Below are positions 1-7,181 of a DNA stretch of 64,000 bases, one piece after another. The stretch's first letter is position 1, and each line of letters starts with the position of its first letter. The translations under genes and the position numbers were made by a program. Origin of the DNA: an uncultured Desulfobacter sp. (GTDB lineage: Bacteria > Desulfobacterota > Desulfobacteria > Desulfobacterales > Desulfobacteraceae); NCBI RefSeq assembly GCF_963666145.1, contig NZ_OY762614.1, positions 4,702,501-4,766,500 of the forward strand, given 5' to 3'. The notes under the pieces are model-generated. The model saw only the letters and a program-made list of their open reading frames with translations. It was not told the origin of the DNA and made no database searches.

Positions 1-8
1 CTTATCAA

Positions 9-566
9 GTTTCAATCCACGCCCCCGCATGGGGGGCGACCGATGTCGATTATTTATTCGGTTTCGGTTATGAAGTTTCAATCCACGCCCCCGCATGGGG
101 GGCGACATCAAAATTTTATAGGTCTTCGCGAGCAGTTCGTTTCAATCCACGCCCCCGCATGGGGGGCGACCCCCGGAAGAGAGAGAGAGAGAGCGCGAGA
201 GAGAGTTTCAATCCACGCCCCCGCATGGGGGGCGACTTTGACTGGTGTTACCCTTGACACCACATCCCCCGTTTCAATCCACGCCCCCGCATGGGGGGCG
301 ACTAACCAGGGATTTCAGTTTCATCTGGGAGCTGCTGTTTCAATCCACGCCCCCGCATGGGGGGCGACATGTATAATAGGTATAACCAGATGGAATTATG
401 TTAGTTTCAATCCACGCCCCCGCATGGGGGGCGACAAGGATACGCTTCAGCAGCTCCCAGATGAAACTGTTTCAATCCACGCCCCCGCATGGGGGGCGAC
501 CCCCGGAAGAGAGAGAGAGAGAGAGCGCGAGCGAGTTTCAATCCACGCCCCCGCATGGGGGGCGAC
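9..566 (-). CRISPR. Type I-C CRISPR array, 9 repeats, 8 spacers (continues left of window)
   Basis: Nine identical 32-nt repeats start at 9, 75, 139, 205, 271, 337, 404, 469 and 535. Spacers are 32-35 nt. On the minus strand each repeat begins GTCGCCCCCC and ends GTGGATTGAAAC, the usual type I-C form with a GC-rich hairpin. The minus strand is also the direction of the adjacent cas genes. Transcription is therefore inferred to run right to left, with the leader-proximal repeat at 535-566 and the distal end outside the window. Two facts support this. A promoter-like site sits just right of 566. Spacers 303-336 and 436-468, read on the minus strand, both imply a 5' TTC PAM. Spacers 171-204 and 501-534 are near-duplicate GA-rich sequences. 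Confidence 0.98.
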
Positions 567-789
567 TGTTACTATGTTAACCTGCTATAATTTAATAAAA
601 ACAGATTGTCAAAGAGCGATCCTTCCGAAAACATATGAATTTTTAAATGAGGATGAACCATTGAAGGAAAAAATACCGTGATTTCAGATAGTTTTAAAGT
701 TGCGAACCTGTGAAAATGCAATCTTGTGAAACCCGTATCCCGAAACCCGATTGCCTTTTTGATAAAATTCGAACTCATGGTTCGCAGTT
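567..789 (-). promoter_or_regulatory. CRISPR leader between cas2 and the first repeat
   Basis: This 223-nt AT-rich stretch lies between the cas2 stop codon and the leader-proximal repeat and has no credible gene. A 12-nt inverted repeat (ATCTTGTGAAAC at 721-732, its complement at 787-798) spans its cas2-proximal part and touches the end of cas2. It may be a hairpin separating the cas mRNA from the array, or a protein-binding site. The array-proximal end holds the promoter listed separately. Confidence 0.7.
584..612 (-). promoter_or_regulatory. Probable promoter of the CRISPR array
   Basis: On the minus strand, TTGACA (607-612) is followed after 17 nt by TATAGC (584-589). This is a perfect -35 box and a fair -10 box at ideal spacing. 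Transcription would start about 10 nt before the first repeat. Confidence 0.6.
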
Positions 790-1077
790 TCACAAGATCA
801 GGGGGGCATCAAAATCAATCGCGGCTTTGGCCCCGATATGTTCAACCCGCCTTTTCCAGTTTGATCCGAGAAAATAAAACCTTAAACTGTCTATGTCAGG
901 ATTTATCTCATCAATCAGGTTTTGTCGCAGAACCGTCCATTGGGCAGGATCGACCACACACTCAAACACAGAGTACTGAACCCGTTGACCGTAGTTTTGA
1001 CATGCCTTTGCAACCCGGCGTAACCGCTTTGCGCCTTTTCCCTCTATGGAAACGTCATAGCTTACCAATACCAGCAC
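790..1077 (-). CDS. cas2: CRISPR-associated endoribonuclease/adaptation protein Cas2
   Basis: A 95-residue protein of normal Cas2 length. It opens with MLVLVSYDVS, the ferredoxin-like first strand with the conserved aspartate (D8), and contains the arginine-rich RRVAKACQNYGQRVQ segment typical of the family. Cas2 forms the dimeric core of the Cas1-Cas2 integrase that inserts new spacers at the leader end. The gene is last in the cas operon, 15 nt after cas1, and lies directly before the leader, as usual in type I-C loci. Confidence 0.96.
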   Translation of the reverse strand: MLVLVSYDVSIEGKGAKRLRRVAKACQNYGQRVQYSVFECVVDPAQWTVLRQNLIDEINPDIDSLRFYFLGSNWKRRVEHIGAKAAIDFDAPLIL

Positions 1078-1092
1078 GTTTAACTCCTTTTC

Positions 1093-2124
1093 CTATTTCC
1101 AGATAAACGGCGGGTAGCCGTCAAGATCCCCGCGGATAAACCTTGCCAGAAGAAGTGCCTGGATGAAAAATAAGGTTCCGATCTGGATTTTTTCATTTAT
1201 AAACGGATGGACCAGGCTTTCCTGTTTTCTTTTCTGGTAGGTTGTCAGCACGGTTTTCCGGGTATCATCATCCATATGAACGGCACCGGACTCTTTTATG
1301 GTAAATCCTTCGGGCTTAACCTGGCCCCTGTTGATCATTGACAATACAAGCCTGTCGGCAAGAAATGGCCTGAATTCCTCCATCATATCCAGGGCAAGAC
1401 CAGGCCTTCCCGGACGGTCCCGGTGAAGAAATCCCACTGCCGGGTCCAGGCCCACCGACTCCAGGGCTGACCTGACATCATGAACCAGCAGGGTATAAAC
1501 AAAAGAGAGCAGACAATTTATCCTGTCGGTCGGCGGTCTTCGGTTCCGTCCTGAAAAGGCAAACGCCTCCTGCTGCTGAAATATCAATTCATCAAACACG
1601 CTGAAATACTGGTGGGCGGCATCTCCTTCAATGCCCCGAAGACTGTCTATATTGTCTTTCTGCAGTTCTTTTTGAATGTACATTGACAGCCGTTTGGATA
1701 CTTTTTTGACGGCGTCCCGGTCCATTTTTTCCGAATGATCCCGCAGGCTGCGTTCAAGGACAGTCCGGCAGTTGGCAATTTTTCCGGTGAGGACAAAACC
1801 TGCCACCTGTGCCGAAACATCCGGGAGATCCGCCATCCGGAACTGCTTTCTGCGCAATAAAACATTGCCCGAAACCGGGCCTTTGACCATGGCCAGAAAT
1901 TTTCCAAATTCGCTTAAAAAACTGATCGTCACGTCTTTTTCGGCGCAAAACCCCATCAGGTACGGACTGCACCCCACGGAACCGAAACAGACAATGCCGT
2001 CAAGGGTGTGAATGGGAATCCGCAGCACGGTTTTTTGTTCGATTTTAACGGCAACGGTTTCTCCGTCTTTGCCCAGATATGCCCCCTGGGTGGTGACAAA
2101 CAATGTGTTCAGATGTTTTTTCAT
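1093..2124 (-). CDS. cas1: CRISPR-associated integrase Cas1 (type I-C)
   Basis: 343 residues, normal for subtype I-C Cas1. The metal-binding residues can be placed at E166 (RGIEGDAAHQYF), H234 (GFLHRDRPGR) and the acidic cluster D246-E250 (LDMMEEFRP). Cas1 is the catalytic subunit of the spacer-integration complex. Its start overlaps the cas4 stop by 4 nt (ATGA), and cas2 follows after 15 nt, so the adaptation genes are translationally coupled. No disruption is visible. Confidence 0.97.
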   Translation of the reverse strand: MKKHLNTLFVTTQGAYLGKDGETVAVKIEQKTVLRIPIHTLDGIVCFGSVGCSPYLMGFCAEKDVTISFLSEFGKFLAMVKGPVSGNVLLRRKQFRMADLPDVSAQVAGFVLTGKIANCRTVLERSLRDHSEKMDRDAVKKVSKRLSMYIQKELQKDNIDSLRGIEGDAAHQYFSVFDELIFQQQEAFAFSGRNRRPPTDRINCLLSFVYTLLVHDVRSALESVGLDPAVGFLHRDRPGRPGLALDMMEEFRPFLADRLVLSMINRGQVKPEGFTIKESGAVHMDDDTRKTVLTTYQKRKQESLVHPFINEKIQIGTLFFIQALLLARFIRGDLDGYPPFIWK

Positions 2125-2774
2125 TCGGCAATATCTTTCCGGACCATTCGGTTTAACCAGGCAGCAACGGTCCGTTTTTTTTCAATGGCCTTTGGCATGC
2201 ACTGTGAAAGAAATGAGCAGGTGTCACACTTTTTAGCATACTCAGGCGGTGGGGTGATTCCCGACTCAAACATGGCATGAAGCTGTTCTGCCGCCGCAGT
2301 GGTCTTCTGCCGCAACGCTTCATCAAACGCCACTTCCAGGCGGCGCCTTGTCTTTCCGTAAAACAATGCGCCGGAGGAGATGGAGATATCAAGCATCTCC
2401 TCAAGACACATGGCCTGGGCACAGAGCTGGACCTTATCGGACAGATCTTTTTTGGGTTTTCCGCGCTTGTACTCCACAGGGAAGGGAACCCATTTTTGAA
2501 CGGAAGAATCCGTCCGGTGGAATTCAACCACATCGGCCTTGCCGGTGATGCCTAAGCGTGCGGATTTCAGGGGCAGCCCATATTCAATTTTGATTTTACC
2601 CTTATCTGCCTGGTCTCCCCTGTCCACCCTTTCGTGCATGATACGGCCCTGGGCCGTGAACAGATTTTCCTCCCATAGCTGTTCAAGATGGATCAGGGCG
2701 CACTGACGCGGGCAAAAAAGAATATGCTGGAGTGCGGATAGGGACAGATATTCCTTTTCCTGATAGACGGTCAT
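2121..2774 (-). CDS. cas4: CRISPR-associated exonuclease Cas4
   Basis: 217 residues with the RecB-like nuclease core: H48, D81 in the GKADVVEF strand, and E101/K103 in PVEYKRGKPKKD. The Fe-S cluster cysteines are an N-terminal pair (C21, C25) and C183, C186 and C192 near the C terminus. In type I-C systems Cas4 works with Cas1-Cas2 to trim prespacers and select those with the right PAM. That fits the TTC PAM deduced from this array. It overlaps both the upstream fic gene and downstream cas1 by 4 nt. Confidence 0.95.
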   Translation of the reverse strand: MTVYQEKEYLSLSALQHILFCPRQCALIHLEQLWEENLFTAQGRIMHERVDRGDQADKGKIKIEYGLPLKSARLGITGKADVVEFHRTDSSVQKWVPFPVEYKRGKPKKDLSDKVQLCAQAMCLEEMLDISISSGALFYGKTRRRLEVAFDEALRQKTTAAAEQLHAMFESGITPPPEYAKKCDTCSFLSQCMPKAIEKKRTVAAWLNRMVRKDIAE

Positions 2775-3613
2775 TGATTTTTCCCGGTGCGTATCTGCTG
2801 TCTTTTATGAATATCATCCACAAGTTCCATGGATGCCCGCCAGGCCTGTTCACAGAAAGCTGCAAAGGGCTTTAAGGCGTCCGGTTCCGGCAGCAGTTGG
2901 CCGCCCTTTTCAATTTGCCCCACGGCAAAATGGTAGTGGGACAGGGCGTCAATATACGCTTTGCGCTGTTCCCTGGGCACAATAACCGGCGGCAGACCTG
3001 CCTTTAACACAGGCAGGTTGGCAATTAACCTTGCCATTCTGCCGTTTCCGTCAAAAAAGGGGTGGATGCGGACAAAGGCAACATGAAGCGTAACATATGC
3101 CTGCAAGGCCTTTTCTTTGTCCCCAGGCACAGCCACGGCCATAAGTTCATGGTAGAGCGAAAACCATTGTTTCATCAATGACGGAACATCCCGGGGGGCC
3201 GCATATTCAAAAACAACCTGTTTTTCATCAACCACCCCGACCGTCGAATTGGGCTCTTTTTTCCAGCCCCCCACAGGTTTGTAGACATCAAGCACAACAT
3301 GGTGTTGAACGGCTTTATGAAGGTTGAACAGCGCCTCCTCGTTCAAAGGCGTCCCCTGCGCCAGCAGATCATAAATCAGATCAATGGCCCTGGCGTGTCC
3401 CACCACCTCTTCATGGTCTTTCAGGGGCTTTCCGGAAACGGTCAGCCCCTCTTCAAGAACAAAAGCGGTTTCCCCCAGGGTCAGCGTATTACCCTCAATG
3501 GCTGTGGAGGTGTGGGTCCACAGGTTGCGCAGCTGGGTTATCAGGGCTTTTTGGAGGTCTTTGTCCAGGTTTTTTAAAAAATCCATAAGGTTGAGTCTCG
3601 ATTTAAAATCCAT
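2771..3613 (-). CDS. Fic-domain protein (class II, self-inhibited AMP-transferase type) inside the cas operon
   Basis: 280 residues. The Fic catalytic motif is intact at residues 184-195 (HPFFDGNGRMAR), including the catalytic histidine and the phosphate-binding GNGR. An inhibitory-helix motif of the S/TxxxEG form lies at 36-41 (STAIEG), N-terminal to the Fic core, which places the protein in class II. Fic enzymes usually transfer AMP from ATP to a hydroxyl on a target protein, and the inhibitory glutamate keeps them off until released. The gene sits between cas7 and cas4, overlapping cas7 by 11 nt and cas4 by 4 nt, so it must be co-transcribed and is probably translationally coupled. It is not a core type I-C component. 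Its substrate is unknown, and a CRISPR-linked role is inference from position only. Confidence 0.93.
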   Translation of the reverse strand: MDFKSRLNLMDFLKNLDKDLQKALITQLRNLWTHTSTAIEGNTLTLGETAFVLEEGLTVSGKPLKDHEEVVGHARAIDLIYDLLAQGTPLNEEALFNLHKAVQHHVVLDVYKPVGGWKKEPNSTVGVVDEKQVVFEYAAPRDVPSLMKQWFSLYHELMAVAVPGDKEKALQAYVTLHVAFVRIHPFFDGNGRMARLIANLPVLKAGLPPVIVPREQRKAYIDALSHYHFAVGQIEKGGQLLPEPDALKPFAAFCEQAWRASMELVDDIHKRQQIRTGKNQ

Positions 3614-4463
3614 TTATGATTTCAGGCGTCAAACCATCAAGGGCATTTTTTAGCCCCTTTTCATCAAAAGAACCATCGGAATTGATCTGCAACGTCTGTA
3701 AAGTTCTATGAACTTTTGCAGAAGAATATTGACCTGATTTATTGTTGTGTTTCCACCAGATTACCTTTTCAACACTCATGCTGCCTTCCGGGCGTGCCGA
3801 AGATGCGTCACCTTCAAATAATCTGGGTAAAACATTTTTAATCGTTTCGGCATCGGCATCATTGAATCCGGTTCTTTCTGCAAGTTGGGGGCTCATGGCA
3901 CCATAGGTCACATAAATGGCTTTGTCCACTCTGTGCTTCATACCCATGGTGTCAGAACTTTTCTTGGTTCCGTCTCCTTCGCCACTCACACTTTTAGTGA
4001 TTTGGGTGCTTGTTATACTGACAGGGTCCACACTGAAAGCGGAATGAAGGGTAACAGGTCCGCGAATTGCTATGGAAACGCCATCACTCTTGGATCCGCT
4101 GAAGGCGAAAAGTTGTCCAAAACTTCTTACATCAAGCCATTTTTGACAAGCAAGCTTTGCCGTTTCTTCCGGCTTTGTCTTTTTACTGTTGAACGCATCT
4201 TTGCCAAGGCCGAACTCTTTTGATTCCGCCCGGTTTCTTAAACTTGTGGAATCGTCTTTTTTATTGTCATCGGATTGAACAAATATGGATTGGTCATCTG
4301 CCAGCAATCGATTGCGTATTTTCCTTTTCAAGCAGACATCGGATATTTCCCCAAAGCCTTCATAGTCAACCCTTGGCCTGTTACCGTTCAAAGGATCCCC
4401 GTTGGGGTTTGCATTTTTCACACTGAGAATTACCGCAAAATCAATTTTATGTTCAAGACTCAT
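3603..4463 (-). CDS. cas7: Type I-C Cascade backbone protein Cas7 (Csd2)
   Basis: 286 residues, the usual Csd2 length, opening with the family signature EHKIDFAVILSVKNANPNGDPLNGNRPR. Cas7 subunits polymerise along the crRNA spacer to form the backbone of the interference complex. The gene follows cas11c by 14 nt, with a GGAA-type ribosome site before ATG 4463, and overlaps the fic start by 11 nt. In a canonical I-C operon cas4 would come next; here fic intervenes. Confidence 0.95.
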   Translation of the reverse strand: MSLEHKIDFAVILSVKNANPNGDPLNGNRPRVDYEGFGEISDVCLKRKIRNRLLADDQSIFVQSDDNKKDDSTSLRNRAESKEFGLGKDAFNSKKTKPEETAKLACQKWLDVRSFGQLFAFSGSKSDGVSIAIRGPVTLHSAFSVDPVSITSTQITKSVSGEGDGTKKSSDTMGMKHRVDKAIYVTYGAMSPQLAERTGFNDADAETIKNVLPRLFEGDASSARPEGSMSVEKVIWWKHNNKSGQYSSAKVHRTLQTLQINSDGSFDEKGLKNALDGLTPEIINGF

Positions 4464-4477
4464 GGTTATGTTCCTTT

Positions 4478-4864
4478 CTATTCTTTCTCTTGGGGTTGAT
4501 TTGATTTATTTTGCCATGCCTGTTTCTGGCAGTGATAGCCGAGAAGGAACTCCCCGGATAATGGTTTCTCGCTGATGAAGTCATCAGGGGAAAATGCCTC
4601 AAAAATTGAATCCAGTTCTTTTGTCCGGTTAACTAAGAATCCGGCTCTGCTGGATTTGAGCCTCTGCATATAAGGCTGAAGTGCCAGTTCAATGTTACGC
4701 CAGGTCGAAAACGGGCGGTCCGCAAAGCGTTGCATAAGCCTTGCCGCTGTGGTCGGCCGATCCTCTCCCCCAACATACAAAGCCGTTTCTTCTATCTTTT
4801 CGGCAATCGCCAGCAATCTTCCATAAAGATAGTCCCTGGTGGTTCTTTCTTCTTCCAAAGCCAT
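4478..4864 (-). CDS. cas11c: Cascade small subunit Cas11c, encoded in a frame separate from cas8c
   Basis: A 128-residue protein starting MALEEERTTRDYLYGRLLAIAEKIEE. It corresponds to the C-terminal helical domain that normally ends Cas8c (Csd1) in one frame. In type I-C systems this part is also made separately from an internal start to give Cas11. Here ATG 4864 is preceded by AAAGGAG about 10 nt upstream. The frame is -1 relative to cas8c, whose own reading runs on for 24 codons and stops at 4792. The frame extends open upstream to 4957, across a C5-A7 tract at about 4885-4896, so a fused product by slippage is possible. The start is inferred from the ribosome site and homology. Confidence 0.8.
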   Translation of the reverse strand: MALEEERTTRDYLYGRLLAIAEKIEETALYVGGEDRPTTAARLMQRFADRPFSTWRNIELALQPYMQRLKSSRAGFLVNRTKELDSIFEAFSPDDFISEKPLSGEFLLGYHCQKQAWQNKSNQPQEKE

Positions 4865-6468
4865 TTTATATTCTCTCCTTTTATTTTTTTGGGGGTGCCG
4901 TAGATAAAAACCTTTATATAGGGCACAGGTGATTCCAGATTTCTTTCCCATTCCCATTTTTCACAATTATGCCGGTTACAGGTTCTGCGAACCGAAGAAA
5001 GAACGAGATCCTGGGGGAATTGCTTTCCGTCCACAATGCAGGGCAATATGCGTTCAATTACATCTTTTTTAAGTTTTTCATTGCTTTTGAGAATGTTGCC
5101 GTAAGCGGCTTCTGCAATGTTTCTGGGAGGTGGACTGGAAATCGGCCAGACCGTCTTTTTCGCGTCCTTCTTTTTGCTCTCCGGGTCTGGGACAGTGAAA
5201 CGCTGGGGCCAGGCAAATTCATAATGCCATTTTTTTACTCGTTCAAGAAACTCGCTGGCTAACAGTTCTCGATAGTATATGATTCCCATTCGTCCTGGGG
5301 TGGCGGAATCAAGACCTATGATGATAATCTGTTCATTGGGATCTAATTTTGCGCGATAACCCGCTATGTATTTATTAAGAAGAATTGAAAAAGACTGCCC
5401 CATATCAAAAGAATAATCCAGGGCTGCATCTCCTTTCTCCTCCGTTTCTTCCTGAAATATAGGGTCGGCATTGAAAAACTCCCATGTGCTTTCAAGCGGT
5501 TCGGGTGTTGTTTTGCCTGAAATTGCCCATGATACGAAAACCTGGTCCCCGTTCCGAAAGCCTTGGCGGGAAATCAGCCAGCGAAGCGCATTATGGGCTT
5601 TCTGAGTTACTTCATAACTGATACTGGTGGCCTGTCTGCCATCCGGATCAGTAAAGCGTCCCCGGAATGTGAACCCGGAAGAGTCATTGGCAGAAACCAG
5701 TTTGGCTTTATCACCTGTGTGACGCAGTTTGGCCGGATGATTAACTGCAATGGGGCTTGAATTGCCGGTTATAAAACAAAAGTCCGAAACGTCTCCAGTC
5801 CTTGAATTGTAGTCAATCCAGCTTTGCTGTAACCTTTCATCTTTCCAGGTATTGCTGTCAGGTTCCCCTTCTTTTTCAACTGACCAGCAAACTAGAGCAT
5901 CGCCAGGTTCAATCTCGGCTTTGTCTTTATTTTGCCTTTTGTCTTTCGGTATTGCCGGAAGGACTTTGAATATTAGGGGCGGATTTTTATCTCCTTCATT
6001 AGGCCAGTATGCCATCAGTTGATTGTTTTCATCAGCGTACAATACGCCTGAGGCAATAAGGTCCGCTACCACTTGACCTTTTTTGATGTATTTGTGAATC
6101 GCAATAGCTTTTGGATGGCTTTGACTTGAAGAACACCATGAATTAAGCTGTTTTTCATAGTCTTCAAAAAAACATATTTTTCTTCCGCCATAATCTACAT
6201 AGTCTTGAGCAATGTATTGAATCTTATCTGCCAAAGGATGTGGCGGCGGCAACTTTCCAGAACGTCCAGCCGATTTTTCAGTCGCAGGTAGAATTATTTG
6301 GGTGTTCTCAAGGACAAACGCCCTCTTAAAACAACCATCGTAATCAATCACGATATTGATGTGCGCATTTTGCAACGTATGGCTGATGGGCATCAGTTTG
6401 TTTTCGTCAGGTAAGTCTAACCCCATACCCATTTCATAGGTGTCGTAAAGCTTGGCCATCCAACTCAT
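4792..6468 (-). CDS. cas8c: Type I-C Cascade large subunit Cas8c (Csd1), C terminus out of frame
   Basis: 558 residues beginning MSWMAKLYDTYEMG, the usual start of Csd1. Cas8c recognises the PAM and recruits Cas3. Homology to Csd1 continues to about residue 530, near IKVFIYGTPKK. After that the reading frame leaves the family: WLWKKKEPPGTIFMEDCWRLPKR is the frame-shifted reading of the Cas11 segment. The break coincides with CCCCC followed by AAAAAAA. Either the large subunit genuinely ends here and Cas11c is made from its own start, or a one-base indel (real or sequencing) split an originally fused gene. It overlaps cas5c by 4 nt. Confidence 0.9.
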   Translation of the reverse strand: MSWMAKLYDTYEMGMGLDLPDENKLMPISHTLQNAHINIVIDYDGCFKRAFVLENTQIILPATEKSAGRSGKLPPPHPLADKIQYIAQDYVDYGGRKICFFEDYEKQLNSWCSSSQSHPKAIAIHKYIKKGQVVADLIASGVLYADENNQLMAYWPNEGDKNPPLIFKVLPAIPKDKRQNKDKAEIEPGDALVCWSVEKEGEPDSNTWKDERLQQSWIDYNSRTGDVSDFCFITGNSSPIAVNHPAKLRHTGDKAKLVSANDSSGFTFRGRFTDPDGRQATSISYEVTQKAHNALRWLISRQGFRNGDQVFVSWAISGKTTPEPLESTWEFFNADPIFQEETEEKGDAALDYSFDMGQSFSILLNKYIAGYRAKLDPNEQIIIIGLDSATPGRMGIIYYRELLASEFLERVKKWHYEFAWPQRFTVPDPESKKKDAKKTVWPISSPPPRNIAEAAYGNILKSNEKLKKDVIERILPCIVDGKQFPQDLVLSSVRRTCNRHNCEKWEWERNLESPVPYIKVFIYGTPKKIKGENIKWLWKKKEPPGTIFMEDCWRLPKR

Positions 6469-7169
6469 AGCAACGCCTCCTCTTTATCAACAGAGAAAAC
6501 ATTATCTCCAAGTCCAAATGGCTTAGGTTCCATTTTGCGGATAAATCGGTTTTTGTCGCAAGCCTCCGGTCGGGGAAAATAGAGGATCCCTTTTTTCATG
6601 ACAGCCTGCCAGAATCGGGTACATAATTCTTTTTTCCCTGTTTCATCAGGGTAATCAAAGCTATGGAACATCAACCCGAAGCTTAGTTCTTCAATATCAT
6701 CATATGCACCATCTCCCTCACCAAAAAGACATGGCTCCACATAACCCTGACAGTCCCGGGTACCCAGAAAAATATCCTGGCGACCGCCTTTTTCAAGCAT
6801 TCTTCTGGCGATGTTGAAATGTTTTCCTTCGATTCGATCTTTTTCCAACTCCGGGCGAAATTCATTCCATTCAAAATGGGCATGGACCTGATATTCTACT
6901 TGATGAAGAAATGTATAGATAGCCAGGGAGTTTCCTCCGCCCCAGACCAGGGGTTTTGTGCCTTTGGTCTGGGTTTGAATGGCCTTAATAACTCTGATCT
7001 TATCCACATACCAGACAATTGTAGGTTTCCAGTAAATGGATTTTAAAACGCCTTTGATCGCTTCATAGGTGGGAACATGGTAGCTGCATTTTTCTCCCCC
7101 GGTTTTTGTCACCGGATCGGTAAATAACGCATATCGTCCCCACAGTTTAAAGCTGATATCGTTTCTCAT
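6465..7169 (-). CDS. cas5c: Type I-C crRNA-processing endonuclease Cas5c (Cas5d)
   Basis: 234 residues. In type I-C, Cas5 replaces Cas6 as the enzyme that cuts pre-crRNA at the repeat. The catalytic triad reported for Bacillus halodurans Cas5d (Y46, K116, H117) is present at the same residue numbers here: Y46 in KSIYWKP and K116-H117 in EGKHFNIARRML. The enzyme should therefore be active on this repeat and leave a handle ending ATTGAAAC. It follows cas3 by 12 nt and overlaps cas8c by 4 nt. Confidence 0.96.
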   Translation of the reverse strand: MRNDISFKLWGRYALFTDPVTKTGGEKCSYHVPTYEAIKGVLKSIYWKPTIVWYVDKIRVIKAIQTQTKGTKPLVWGGGNSLAIYTFLHQVEYQVHAHFEWNEFRPELEKDRIEGKHFNIARRMLEKGGRQDIFLGTRDCQGYVEPCLFGEGDGAYDDIEELSFGLMFHSFDYPDETGKKELCTRFWQAVMKKGILYFPRPEACDKNRFIRKMEPKPFGLGDNVFSVDKEEALL

Positions 7170-7181
7170 TTATGAGTCTCC

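Noticed and set aside
43..681. A 212-codon open frame through the CRISPR array (repeating SIHAPAWGAT).
   Set aside because: It is a translation of the repeats, a well-known annotation artefact; the DNA is a CRISPR array.
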